A stretch of 20,383 nt of DNA from Clostridiales bacterium (GTDB lineage Bacteria; Bacillota; Clostridia; Lutisporales; Lutisporaceae): the NCBI GenBank assembly GCA_012522255.1, contig JAAYKT010000149.1:1-20383 (forward strand), read 5' to 3'. The notes below the pieces were generated by a model. The model was not told the DNA's origin and made no database searches. It saw only the letters and a list, made by a program, of their open reading frames with translations. The translations under genes and the position numbers were made by a program. Of this stretch, positions 1 through 7,057 are shown piece by piece (position 1 is the stretch's first letter; every line of letters begins with the position of its first letter).

Positions 1-125
1 CCTTTTTATTTTAGTTAAATTTAAGTAAAAATAAACAACGGACCGGGGCAAAGACCGGTTATTGGCATGCATGGCACTGCAATTGCCACACGGTCTGACG
101 GTTCTCCTGGTCGGTTTTTAGGAAG

Positions 126-206
126 GATTCTTCGCTGCGCTCAGAATGACAGTTTCGTAATATATGTTTAACCCGATAATGTCATCCTGAGGCTTGCCGA
201 AGGATC
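126..206. repeat. Palindromic dispersed repeat, full copy
   Basis: The left arm at 126-150 (begins GATTCTTCGCTGCG, ends CTCAGAATGAC) and the right arm at 181-206 (begins GTCATCCTGAGG, ends CGAAGGATC) are imperfect inverted repeats around a 30-bp middle, so the unit could fold into a hairpin or be a small non-coding mobile unit. The stretch 126-191 matches 18733-18798 in length (66 bp) and in both conserved ends, with ACCCGATA before GTCATCCTGAG in each. Left-arm copies without an obvious right arm occur at 1476-1500, 2580-2604 and 18843-18867. Confidence 0.75.
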
Positions 207-250
207 TTGACCCCATGGAATACCTAATCAATAAAAATCAGCAGCCCGCA

Positions 251-285
251 TTCTAACCCCTGAGCTCTAAGCTCTAAGTTCTAAC
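251..285. repeat. Heptamer array, CTCTAAG type
   Basis: Five consecutive 7-bp units read TTCTAAC, CCCTGAG, CTCTAAG, CTCTAAG, TTCTAAC on the plus strand. On the opposite strand the core is TTAG, as in the array at 19099-19134. Confidence 0.7.
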
Positions 286-299
286 ACCCAAAGATAAGA

Positions 300-320
300 G
301 ACCAGTGTCAGGTGACCGGT
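300..320. repeat. Heptamer array abutting the arcC stop codon
   Basis: Three 7-bp units (GACCAGT, GTCAGGT, GACCGGT) end at the base next to the carbamate kinase stop codon, which occupies 321-323. It is short, so its status as an array rests on its likeness to those at 1508-1528 and 2621-2650. Confidence 0.55.
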
Positions 321-1265
321 TTACAATTCTATCGTCGTACCCGCCTTGCCTTCCAATGCATCAACAGCTTTATACAATGAAGTTATTATTGCCTTTCTCC
401 CTGATTTGGACTTTGCAAACCCCATGGCCGCCTCGATCTTGGGTAGCATACTGCCGGGGGCAAAGTGTCCTTCTTTTATATATTGTTCTGCCTGTGCCAC
501 ACTGATTAAATCAAGGTCCTTCTGATTGGGCTTTTTATAATTTATTGAGACCTTTTCAACTTCGGTGAGTATTACCAATACATCTGCATCTATATCTTCG
601 GCAAGCCTTTCCGCCGCCAAGTCTTTATCTATTACCGCTGCTATTCCTTCCAAGGACCCGTCATCATTTTCTATTACAGGGATACCTCCTCCGCCAACGG
701 TGACTACTATAGTAGAATCCCAAAGTCTTTTTACAGAATCTATTTCCACAATTTTTATTGGTTTGGGTGAGGCCACAACCCTTCTCCAGCCCCTACCGGC
801 ATCTTCTTTCATAACATAACCTTTTTCCTTGGCTATAACATTAGCCTCCTCTTCCGTATAAAAGGGGCCAATAGGCTTTGTAAGGTTTACAAAAGCCGGA
901 TCGTTTTTATCCACTACAACTTGTGTAACAATTGTTACTACAGGTAAATCTTTATTCTTTTTTTTAAGCTCATATTTAAGAGCTTGTTGAATGTGATAAC
1001 CTATGTATCCCTGACTCATTGCCCCACATACATCAAAGGGCATTGCAGGGGTTACATCAGAAGCGGTTTCCGACGCCAGAAGTATTCTGCCCACTTGTGG
1101 ACCGTTACCGTGAGCTATGGCAATTTCATATCCTTTTTCACTAATCTCTGCAATATATTCGGAAGTCTTTTTTACCACTGCCAATTGGGCATCTGACGTT
1201 GCCGGTGCTCCTGATTCCTGAAGGGCATTTCCTCCCAATGCTATAACCACTCGTTTTGCACTCAT
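321..1265 (-). CDS. arcC: Carbamate kinase
   Basis: Carbamate kinase transfers phosphate from carbamoyl phosphate to ADP, giving ATP, ammonia and CO2, and is the energy-yielding last step of the cytoplasmic arginine deiminase pathway. The 314-residue length is normal for the amino-acid-kinase fold. The N-terminus shows the nucleotide-binding loop VVIALGGNALQ (residues 6-16), and AHGNGPQVG follows at 51-59. The ATG at 1265 has an AGGAGA ribosome site 8 bases upstream. It is the third gene after arcA and arcB, but 265 bp of repeats and a hairpin separate it from arcB, so expression from the arcA promoter needs read-through; I found no convincing promoter of its own. The identification is firm from motifs and context. 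Confidence 0.97.
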   Translation of the reverse strand: MSAKRVVIALGGNALQESGAPATSDAQLAVVKKTSEYIAEISEKGYEIAIAHGNGPQVGRILLASETASDVTPAMPFDVCGAMSQGYIGYHIQQALKYELKKKNKDLPVVTIVTQVVVDKNDPAFVNLTKPIGPFYTEEEANVIAKEKGYVMKEDAGRGWRRVVASPKPIKIVEIDSVKRLWDSTIVVTVGGGGIPVIENDDGSLEGIAAVIDKDLAAERLAEDIDADVLVILTEVEKVSINYKKPNQKDLDLISVAQAEQYIKEGHFAPGSMLPKIEAAMGFAKSKSGRKAIITSLYKAVDALEGKAGTTIEL

Positions 1266-1349
1266 TTTAATTCTCTCCTATTCGATTGTTTTGTATTTTA
1301 ATTTATTCCTTTATCTATTATTTACATTTAAAAAAACCTTATTAATTTC

Positions 1350-1378
1350 TTATAGCGGAGAAAAATTCTCCGCTATAA
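1350..1378. repeat. Perfect 13-bp stem hairpin upstream of arcC
   Basis: TTATAGCGGAGAA (1350-1362) and TTCTCCGCTATAA (1366-1378) form a perfect 13-bp stem with a 3-base loop. In the arcC direction a T7 run comes only about 13 bases after the stem, so it is not a standard terminator. It may be an mRNA stability or processing structure, or another palindromic repeat: GTAG lies a few bases before it on the minus strand and its loop is TTT, as in the GTAGGGG-type palindromes at 1415-1437 and 18976-18997. Confidence 0.65.
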
Positions 1379-1414
1379 AATCTACTGCTAAACGTGGACG
1401 ACACAGCCACTCAC

Positions 1415-1437
1415 GGGCGACCAAAGGTGCGCCCCTA
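1415..1437. repeat. GTAGGGG-type palindromic repeat
   Basis: On the minus strand the sequence reads GTAGGGGCGCACC, TTT, GGTCGCCC, an imperfect hairpin with a 3-base loop. It has the same layout as the element at 18976-18997 (GTAGGGG, stem, TTT, stem), with different stem bases. Confidence 0.55.
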
Positions 1438-1475
1438 CAACCGGTGATTAACGACCAATGCCAAGCGCCCGGGAA

Positions 1476-1500
1476 GATTCTTCGCTGCGCTCAGAATGAC
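1476..1500. repeat. Palindromic repeat, left-arm copy
   Basis: This 25-bp copy is identical to 126-150 and 2580-2604. Together with the heptamers at 1508-1528 it forms a composite directly downstream of the arcB stop codon. Confidence 0.8.
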
Positions 1501-1507
1501 ACTTTTC

Positions 1508-1528
1508 GGAGACCGGGGACAGGCGACC
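1508..1528. repeat. Heptamer array GGNGACC next to the arcB stop codon
   Basis: The units GGAGACC, GGGGACA and GGCGACC end two bases before the complement of the arcB stop codon (1531-1533). Confidence 0.65.
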
Positions 1529-1530
1529 GA

Positions 1531-2520
1531 TTATAGTGTTGCCACTATTACCGCCTTTATCGAATGCATCCTGTTCTCCGCTTCGTCAAATACAACGCTA
1601 TGCCTGCTTCTGAATACTTCGTCGGTTACTTCTCTCATATCATATCCTTTATCCATCATTTCCTTAGCCATTTTTGTTTCAAAATCATGGAATGCGGGCA
1701 GACAATGTTGGAATATTACATCAGGATTCCCTGTCTTTTGCAACATTTCCATTGTAACCTGGTATGGTGCCAAAAGTTTTACTCTTTCCGGGATTTTATC
1801 TTCTTCACCCATGGAAGCCCATACGTCTGTGTATATTACATCTGCATTTTTTACTGCCAAATCAACATCGTCCGAGACCTCTATTATTGCTCCGGTTTCT
1901 TTTGCCACTGCATTTACTTTGTTTAGTATTTCTTCATCAGGCCATAGTTCTTTAGGCCCCAACGCCACAAAATGCATGCCCATCTTTGCACAGCCATACA
2001 TCCAGGCATAGGACATATTGTTTCTTGTGTCTCCCACGAATACCACTTTTACTTTATTTAAAGGTTTTGCAACATGTTCTTCTATGGTCATAAGATCTGC
2101 CAATATTTGAGTAGGATGGTCTATGTCCGTAAGCCCGTTCCATACAGGCACTCCGGAGTACTTTGCCAAATCCTCTACAACGGATTGTTCAAACCCTCTA
2201 TATTCTATACCGTCAAAAAATCTGCCCAATACTTTTGCGCTGTCTTCCAAGGATTCTTTTTTGCCCACCTGTGAGCTGGATGAATCTAAGAAGGTCACAT
2301 GGGCTCCTTCTTCCAATGCTGCAATTTCAAACGCACATCTTGTTCTTGTTGATGTTTTTTCAAATAACAATACAATGTTTTTTCCTTTTAACATGTAGTT
2401 GTATATGCCGGCTCGTTTTTTTGATTTTAAATCATGAGCAAGATCCAGCATGTACCTTATTTCCCCGGGTGTAAAATCCATCAGTGTTAAAAAGCTTCTT
2501 CCTTTTAAATTTACTGCCAT
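1531..2520 (-). CDS. arcB: Ornithine carbamoyltransferase, catabolic
   Basis: The enzyme cleaves citrulline with phosphate into ornithine and carbamoyl phosphate; the chemistry is reversible and the direction is inferred from the arc operon. The 329 residues carry the carbamoyl-phosphate loop STRTR (57-61), DHPTQILAD (134-142) and the HCLPAFHD signature (272-279). The HCLPAFH form is typical of ArcB-type enzymes, while anabolic ArgF usually has HCLPAYR. The ATG at 2520 follows AGGAGG with a 7-8 base gap. It lies 130 bp after arcA, and the spacer holds a repeat composite. The C-terminus (IKAVIVATL) is complete for the family and stops two bases before a heptamer array. An anabolic role cannot be excluded, and argF is the alternative symbol. 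Confidence 0.95.
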   Translation of the reverse strand: MAVNLKGRSFLTLMDFTPGEIRYMLDLAHDLKSKKRAGIYNYMLKGKNIVLLFEKTSTRTRCAFEIAALEEGAHVTFLDSSSSQVGKKESLEDSAKVLGRFFDGIEYRGFEQSVVEDLAKYSGVPVWNGLTDIDHPTQILADLMTIEEHVAKPLNKVKVVFVGDTRNNMSYAWMYGCAKMGMHFVALGPKELWPDEEILNKVNAVAKETGAIIEVSDDVDLAVKNADVIYTDVWASMGEEDKIPERVKLLAPYQVTMEMLQKTGNPDVIFQHCLPAFHDFETKMAKEMMDKGYDMREVTDEVFRSRHSVVFDEAENRMHSIKAVIVATL

Positions 2521-2579
2521 AAATTTTTCCTCCTAATATAGTTATTTTTATATATTTTCATTTAACCCATCGCCCTGAA

Positions 2580-2604
2580 GATTCTTCGCTGCGCTCAGAA
2601 TGAC
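2580..2604. repeat. Palindromic repeat, left-arm copy
   Basis: A third identical 25-bp copy, lying between arcA and arcB. About 60 bp remain between it and the arcB start, and these include the arcB ribosome site. Confidence 0.8.
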
Positions 2605-2620
2605 AGCGCCGCGAGCAACC

Positions 2621-2650
2621 GGTGCCCGGTGCCCGCGTGCCCGGTGCCCC
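2621..2650. repeat. Heptamer array GGTGCCC abutting the arcA stop codon
   Basis: GGTGCCC (2621-2627), GGTGCCC (2628-2634), GCGTGCC (2635-2641), one extra C, GGTGCCC (2643-2649) and a C run directly into the complement of the arcA stop codon at 2651-2653. It is GC-rich, unlike the surrounding genes. Confidence 0.7.
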
Positions 2651-3889
2651 TTATATCTCTTCTCTAACCAACGGCATGCTCATGCACCTGGGGCCGCCTC
2701 TGCCTCTGACCAATTCGGAACCTTCTATCTCCAAAACTTCTATCCCGTTTTGTCTTAGGACTTCATTGGAAAATTCGTTTCTGCTGTAGGTTACAACTAC
2801 CCCGGGTGCTATTGCCAACGTATTTGTACTGTCATTCCATTGTTCCCTGGCAGCCGTTACCGGGTCTCCCCCGCCGCTCTCTATAAGCCTTATTGTGGGT
2901 ATTTTTAAAACCTTTCTCAGGGTATCCACCAGTTCATCTTCGTGTTTTACCGTTACATTGTTGTTCTTTCCCCTTATCAGTCGATACACTTCGACCTTGT
3001 CCTGTATTCCCGGATATATGGTAAATTTGTCATAATCAATCATGGTAAATACCGTATCCAAATGCATAAAAGCTCTTAATGCCGGAATTCTCACGACAAC
3101 AACCTCTTTAATTTCTTCCACACCCTCAAACAGATTTTTTGCTATTATTTCAATGCCTTCCGCCGATGTTCTCTCGCTGCAGCCGATAGCCACCACTTCT
3201 CTTGAAAGCACCAGCATATCCCCACCTTCCATGCTAAACGGAATGCTGTAATCATACCAAAGGGGTGCTGATTCTTTTTTGAACAAAGGATTGTATTCGT
3301 ATATATATCTTATCAAGATGGGTTCTCTTGCCCTTGCAGCCGTGTGCATTGAGTTAATGCTGATGCCTTTACCCATAACAGCCGCAGGATCACGCATGAA
3401 ATATAGGTTTGGCAATGGATTAATGTAGAGGGGGTAATCTGCATATATGTAATCTGTCAGACTCAATTCCCTATTATTATATGGAACATCTTTTTTATTT
3501 AAGCCGCCGATTGCTATCTCAACAATTTCCCCTGTTCCCTTTGAAATTATATAATCATATAGCATCTCGTTTAGATTGGGATTTTCTATCCTACTGTGTT
3601 TCAATAGCCTTTTGACAAAGTCTTCCTTAACATCTTTATCACTCAACACTTCCGCCAATAGGTCTTCGATGTAATACACAAGAGTTCCCCTGTCTTTCAA
3701 AACCCGTGCAAACTCATCGTGCTCTTGCTTCATCTTCTTCAACCAGGGTATATCGTCAAATAACAATTCTCTCAAATACTCCGGGGTAAGTCTTTCTAAT
3801 TCTTTACCCGGTTTGTGAAGTAAAACTGCTTTTAGGTTGCCTATTTCAGATGTTACATTCAAAAAGTTCGTATTTTTATAATTATTCAT
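2651..3889 (-). CDS. arcA: Arginine deiminase
   Basis: Arginine deiminase hydrolyses arginine to citrulline and ammonia, the first step of the pathway. The 412 residues show all the expected active-site elements: FMRDP (164-168, Asp166), EGGD (221-224, Glu221), HLD (276-278) and the nucleophile Cys402 in GGPRCMSMP near the C-terminus. I chose the ATG at 3889, 8 bases after GGAG; a TTG one codon upstream (3892) leaves only about 5 bases. It is the first gene of the arc cluster, with a likely sigma-A promoter at 3943-3971. The protein stops immediately before a heptamer array but is full length. Confidence 0.97.
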   Translation of the reverse strand: MNNYKNTNFLNVTSEIGNLKAVLLHKPGKELERLTPEYLRELLFDDIPWLKKMKQEHDEFARVLKDRGTLVYYIEDLLAEVLSDKDVKEDFVKRLLKHSRIENPNLNEMLYDYIISKGTGEIVEIAIGGLNKKDVPYNNRELSLTDYIYADYPLYINPLPNLYFMRDPAAVMGKGISINSMHTAARAREPILIRYIYEYNPLFKKESAPLWYDYSIPFSMEGGDMLVLSREVVAIGCSERTSAEGIEIIAKNLFEGVEEIKEVVVVRIPALRAFMHLDTVFTMIDYDKFTIYPGIQDKVEVYRLIRGKNNNVTVKHEDELVDTLRKVLKIPTIRLIESGGGDPVTAAREQWNDSTNTLAIAPGVVVTYSRNEFSNEVLRQNGIEVLEIEGSELVRGRGGPRCMSMPLVREEI

Positions 3890-3942
3890 CAAAAATGCTC
3901 CTTTCGTTCAATTTCTTTTGAATAACTGCATATTCCTACCTA

Positions 3943-3971
3943 ATTATATACTTTGACCTTTTTTTTTACAA
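3943..3971 (-). promoter_or_regulatory. Likely sigma-A promoter of arcA
   Basis: On the minus strand a -35 of TTGTAA (3966-3971) and a perfect -10 of TATAAT (3943-3948) are 17 bases apart. Transcription would begin near 3936, giving a leader of about 45 bases that contains the GGAG site. Arginine operons are often controlled by ArgR/AhrC; I see no box good enough to name here. Confidence 0.55.
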
Positions 3972-4102
3972 GCTTTGTATTTGTAAAAAATTGTAATATT
4001 GATAGTGTATGCATTTATAGTGTATACTTACCCAGTAAATGTATTTTAAAGTAATCAACACGAAAGCCCTCCGGCCTTTCCCATTCCTATACTTGATTAT
4101 GC

Positions 4103-4130
4103 ATACCCTAAGGTAGAGTTTCCAGGGTAT
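4103..4130. promoter_or_regulatory. Inverted repeat upstream of the arc promoter
   Basis: ATACCCT (4103-4109) and AGGGTAT (4124-4130) are perfect complements around 14 bases and are flanked by TATGCA-type sequence on both sides. The site is about 130 bp upstream of the arcA -35, so it could be a distal operator or have no connection to arcA. Confidence 0.3.
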
Positions 4131-4188
4131 ATGCAATATATGCATAAAGATTTATTTATAAAACTTTGCTATCTGTAATTTTTGGCAT

Positions 4189-4246
4189 AAAAAAAGAATC
4201 TTTAAACGCGATAATTATAATTTATAATAAAAGCTCAAGATTCTTT
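4189..4246 (-). terminator. Terminator of veg
   Basis: Arms AAGATTCTTT (4237-4246) and AAAGAATCTT (4193-4202) form a perfect 10-bp stem. In the veg direction the second arm runs into a T7 tract (A run 4189-4195 on the plus strand). The 34-base loop is AT-rich and longer than usual. Confidence 0.65.
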
Positions 4247-4261
4247 CTCTTCTTATTAAAT

Positions 4262-4534
4262 TTACATGCATCCTATTTTCATATTATCCTTATGCAAAAA
4301 TACCTCAATTGTGTTGGTCAAGATGTCGCAATAGCTGTATGAAACTGCTCTCCCGGCATCTTCTACTACATCCCCATCTATTCTAACCACAAAAATACTT
4401 GGATATGTTTTTTCAATAATTCCCTCTCTGATGGATATTCTTTTGCGCCCTTTGTTAGCTTTTAGCACTACTCTTTCGCCTACATGATTATCTACATTTC
4501 TTTTAATGAGGGACAGAGTGTTTCTTGACGCCAT
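4262..4534 (-). CDS. veg: Veg family protein
   Basis: Veg is a small basic protein of Firmicutes; in Bacillus subtilis it is abundant and has been linked to biofilm gene control. Its biochemical role is not settled. The 90-residue product begins MASRNTLSLIKRNVDNHVGERV and matches the family closely in the stretches VLKANKGRKR, YPSIFVVRID and VSYSYCDILTNTIE. I chose the ATG at 4534, 7-8 bases after AGGTG; the GTG at 4558 would sit on the predicted transcription start. Two tandem promoters precede it and a terminator follows, so it is probably a single-gene unit. The yabG-veg order matches B. subtilis except for the extra gene between them here. Confidence 0.93.
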   Translation of the reverse strand: MASRNTLSLIKRNVDNHVGERVVLKANKGRKRISIREGIIEKTYPSIFVVRIDGDVVEDAGRAVSYSYCDILTNTIEVFLHKDNMKIGCM

Positions 4535-4563
4535 AAAAATCACCTGCCTTCCAAACACTTAAT

Positions 4564-4592
4564 ATTTTAACATATATTATGGCATCTGTCAA
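4564..4592 (-). promoter_or_regulatory. Strong sigma-A promoter of veg, proximal
   Basis: On the minus strand a consensus -35 TTGACA (4587-4592), a 17-base spacer and -10 TAAAAT (4564-4569) place the start near 4557, about 20 bases before the veg ATG. This is the best promoter I found in the window. Confidence 0.8.
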
Positions 4593-4605
4593 ATTTGAGA
4601 CAAAT

Positions 4606-4635
4606 ATTATATCAAACTACTTCTTTTTAAGTCAA
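4606..4635 (-). promoter_or_regulatory. Second veg promoter, distal
   Basis: A -35 of TTGACT (4630-4635), an 18-base spacer and a perfect -10 TATAAT (4606-4611) lie just upstream of the proximal promoter. Tandem promoters are also known at the B. subtilis veg locus. Confidence 0.6.
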
Positions 4636-4756
4636 ATACGTTTTATTGACTCAGTAGCTGCAATGTTGCATATTTTTAGACTATCTTGTAATATGTCGAA
4701 ATATCAAGGTTTTTGACATGATTTGATAGTTATGGCCCCTATCTATGGTGCCCTTG

Positions 4757-6148
4757 TTATTCTCCGTAATATCTGATAACAGCCCTATATATGGCCCGGG
4801 CGGCTTTTTTATGCATTAATGGGCTTTTCAATTTGCCTTCATCAACCGGGTTTGTAATATATAAAAGTTCAATAAAAGTTGCGCTGCATCTTACTTCCCT
4901 CAGTAAATAGAACTCTGCTTCTCTCACACCCCTGTCATTACAATTTAGTTCCTTTGTTACCTCTTCCATAATATACTCCGAAAGCTTTTTCCCTGCTTTA
5001 TCTTCCCTATAATGATAGATTTCTGTACCCGATGCAGTATCATTTTGAAAAGTATTTTGTCCTATTGATATAAAAAAGTCCGGTTTCTTTTCATTTGTAA
5101 GTTCAACCCTTTTTGAAAGGATGACATTGTGTTCGGTCTCTCTTGTTAAATAGACTACCGCCCCGTTTTCCTTTAAAAGCTCTTTTAATTCTAATACAAT
5201 TGACAAGTTTACCGGGCCCTCGGCGAACCCGGTCATGCTTTTCGACTCGTTTTTATCACCTCTGCCTGAAGCCGCATCCAAAACTACTATTTGCCCGTTT
5301 AACGGCCTGTCAGGTCGCCGCATTTCTTCTATGTCTATACCCGTATAATAGTAGTTCAGTATTTCTTCATATTTCATACCCGCTTTTGCCATTTCTTCAG
5401 ATCCCGAATAACATAATCCCAGTCCGTGCCCCTTACCGATGCAAGTTATTAAGAATTTTACAGGCATATAATTAAATCTCGTTGAATTAAGGTAAAGCTT
5501 ATCAGCTATTTCCGTTCCTTTAAAATTTTTACCGCCTATTTTTACCGACCTTATTCTTCCGTCCTCGTCGACTTCTATTTTTTCAAATATACCATTAAAG
5601 CTTGAATACTCATCCTTTGGTTTTACAATTTTAATATTTAGGAGTTGCTCCAACTCCTCCAAGGTAAAATACTTGTCTTTCTCCTCATCCTCAATATCTG
5701 CGCAATAACTACAGTATACTTTTCTTAGATAAGTTATCTTGTTACCTAATACATTTTCAGAATTTTCCGTAGTTCCCCCACATCTAAGGTGAAAATAAGG
5801 TTTTATGGGTTTACCGCCAAAGGTGATGATTTTATTTTTTGTTTCCTCCGTTGCTTGCCTGATACTTTGGGGCATCTTATCATAGGGGGTATATATATTA
5901 GGTATACCAAATTCCAAGCAATGCCCGGGCTTGGTGCAGATATCGCTGCCCTTTCTTAAATTACAACCGCTGCCATTGTATAGTTTTGTTTTGCGTGCCA
6001 ACTCTGTTCTTGCCATAATGGCAAAACACTTTGCAGTCTCAAGGCAGGAGTTTTCTCTTATATTAAAAGCAGCTATTCTTGCTGCCAATTCATTTATATC
6101 CATCCTCATAATTAAGGATTTTTCCCAATCAAAAACACTATATAGCAT
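4757..6148 (-). CDS. SpoIID-like / degenerate Amidase_3-like fusion protein
   Basis: The 463-residue product has two parts. Residues about 17-275 resemble the SpoIID/LytB lytic transglycosylase family: LETAKCFAIMARTEL (36-50), PYFHLRCGGTTEN (117-129) and GHGLGLCYSGSEEMAKAG (240-257). Residues about 286-462 follow the Amidase_3 (CwlD/AmiC) pattern: IVVLDAASGRG (287-297), Glu310, TRETE (335-339), SIGQN (361-365) and FIELLYITNP (425-434). The usual DAGHGG and SIHAN histidines are replaced by Ser294 and Gly363, so zinc binding is doubtful. In the SpoIID part the expected catalytic Glu seems to be Asn29, and the usual SQYGA is CYSGS. No signal peptide or membrane anchor is visible. I chose the ATG at 6148, 9 bases after AGGGGG and overlapping the yabG end by 11 bases; a TTG at 6169 is possible. 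Translational coupling to yabG suggests mother-cell expression late in sporulation. I infer a binding or scaffold role rather than catalysis. Confidence 0.75.
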   Translation of the reverse strand: MLYSVFDWEKSLIMRMDINELAARIAAFNIRENSCLETAKCFAIMARTELARKTKLYNGSGCNLRKGSDICTKPGHCLEFGIPNIYTPYDKMPQSIRQATEETKNKIITFGGKPIKPYFHLRCGGTTENSENVLGNKITYLRKVYCSYCADIEDEEKDKYFTLEELEQLLNIKIVKPKDEYSSFNGIFEKIEVDEDGRIRSVKIGGKNFKGTEIADKLYLNSTRFNYMPVKFLITCIGKGHGLGLCYSGSEEMAKAGMKYEEILNYYYTGIDIEEMRRPDRPLNGQIVVLDAASGRGDKNESKSMTGFAEGPVNLSIVLELKELLKENGAVVYLTRETEHNVILSKRVELTNEKKPDFFISIGQNTFQNDTASGTEIYHYREDKAGKKLSEYIMEEVTKELNCNDRGVREAEFYLLREVRCSATFIELLYITNPVDEGKLKSPLMHKKAARAIYRAVIRYYGE

Positions 6149-7022
6149 TCGGTACATCCCCCTGCTCAAAATTATAGCGCGGTTTGGGGGCGACCTCCCT
6201 TTGTTTTCCCATACTGGTCAAACCACCAATGCCTTCCAAACCCGATAATACATCGACAGAGATACTTTTTGCGGTTACGACCTTATCTATATTAGTCATA
6301 GCTATGGCAACACACACTCTTACCGGATCCAATGCATGAATCAATATCCTTCCCGGTGAGCTCGCAAAATTAGCACCTGCATCGAGTATGCCTTCGTAAT
6401 GGGACTGACAGGCACCGGCTATTATAATCAAATCATCTAAAGAAGATTCAAATTTTCTGGCTTCTTTTACTGATTCAATAAAATATTTTGAATTACGATA
6501 ATTGTTGATATCAGCGTATTCTTTTTCTTTTTTAAAAAAACCGTCATGGCCTGTTACCACCAAAATATCAGGATGAATTTTTTTTAGAATATCAAATATG
6601 ATTTTGGGTTGCTCTGATTCGATTTTTTCAAAACCGTAAGCTCTGATGCCTTTTTCTTTGTATTCATTTAAACAAAGCTCTAAATATTCCCCGTCCCCAT
6701 CTATGTGAACTACCTTTCCCGGCAGAGTAGCACTGTTTGGCTCTCTTAAAAGGAATCTCAGGCTTTTTTTTTCTTCCTTATTTTTGCTGTTAGGTATTCG
6801 TCTTGTCATGGCTTCATATACTTTGCTGTCTCCTTTTATTTCATCGTACGTAGCCGGAATTAAATCCGATTCCGGAGAGTCAGCCAACAATCTAACATTG
6901 ATACCTCTTAGAATTATAATCCTTTCACCATCACTGTTATCCTTTATATTACAAACCTTGAAAATAATATCATTATTATAGGATATTCTGCTCACCAAAT
7001 CACCTTGCTTGATTTTCACCAT
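6138..7022 (-). CDS. yabG: Sporulation-specific protease YabG
   Basis: YabG (peptidase family U57) is a mother-cell cysteine protease that trims spore-coat proteins and, in Clostridia, also processes germination proteins. The 294-residue length matches the Bacillus protein (about 290). The start MVKIKQGDLVSRISYNNDI, the VVTGHDG motif with His159 and the AGACQSHYEG motif with Cys205 are family hallmarks; the His and Cys are the presumed catalytic pair. The ATG at 7022 lies about 8 bases after AGGTG. A sigma-K-like promoter sits 36 bases upstream. The fusion gene starts inside its last codons, so the two are probably co-translated. Confidence 0.95.
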   Translation of the reverse strand: MVKIKQGDLVSRISYNNDIIFKVCNIKDNSDGERIIILRGINVRLLADSPESDLIPATYDEIKGDSKVYEAMTRRIPNSKNKEEKKSLRFLLREPNSATLPGKVVHIDGDGEYLELCLNEYKEKGIRAYGFEKIESEQPKIIFDILKKIHPDILVVTGHDGFFKKEKEYADINNYRNSKYFIESVKEARKFESSLDDLIIIAGACQSHYEGILDAGANFASSPGRILIHALDPVRVCVAIAMTNIDKVVTAKSISVDVLSGLEGIGGLTSMGKQREVAPKPRYNFEQGDVPNAI

Positions 7023-7057
7023 GTCATCATCACCTATTTCCCCGGGATTTTATACTA

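Larger units (their letters stand above)
1..320. other. Gene-free left edge, repeat-rich
   Basis: No convincing reading frame lies here; this is the stretch downstream of the carbamate kinase gene. From left to right it holds an AT-rich 40 bp, a GC-richer part with two GACCGG copies 12 bp apart (41-46, 53-58), a GGTCGGTTTTT string at 109-119 that recurs at 9208-9218, a palindromic repeat (126-206) and two heptamer arrays (251-285, 300-320). I see no clear terminator for the arc genes. Any arcD-type antiporter gene would lie outside the window. Confidence 0.7.
1266..1475. other. arcB-arcC spacer packed with repeats
   Basis: This part of the spacer holds the arcC ribosome site, an AT-rich leader, the hairpin at 1350-1378 and the palindromic repeat at 1415-1437. 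No small gene is supported. Confidence 0.6.
3890..4261. other. arcA upstream region
   Basis: This gap holds the arcA promoter, a direct repeat ATAGTGTAT (4002-4010 and 4017-4025), a CCTCCGG-rich stretch near 4065-4080, an inverted repeat (4103-4130), several TATGCA motifs and the veg terminator (4189-4246). No open frame is supported. Confidence 0.6.

Noticed and set aside
1496..2011. Long open frame on the plus strand antisense to arcB
   Set aside because: It overlaps a well-conserved enzyme gene, has no ribosome site and no recognisable protein features.
4060..4130. CCTCCGGCCT plus GGTAGAGTTTCC resembles pieces of a c-di-GMP-I riboswitch on the plus strand
   Set aside because: The conserved 5' half is missing and no plus-strand gene follows; the likeness is limited to short strings.
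4535..4558. Longer veg start at a GTG (4558)
   Set aside because: It falls on the predicted transcription start of the proximal promoter and adds residues not found in the family.
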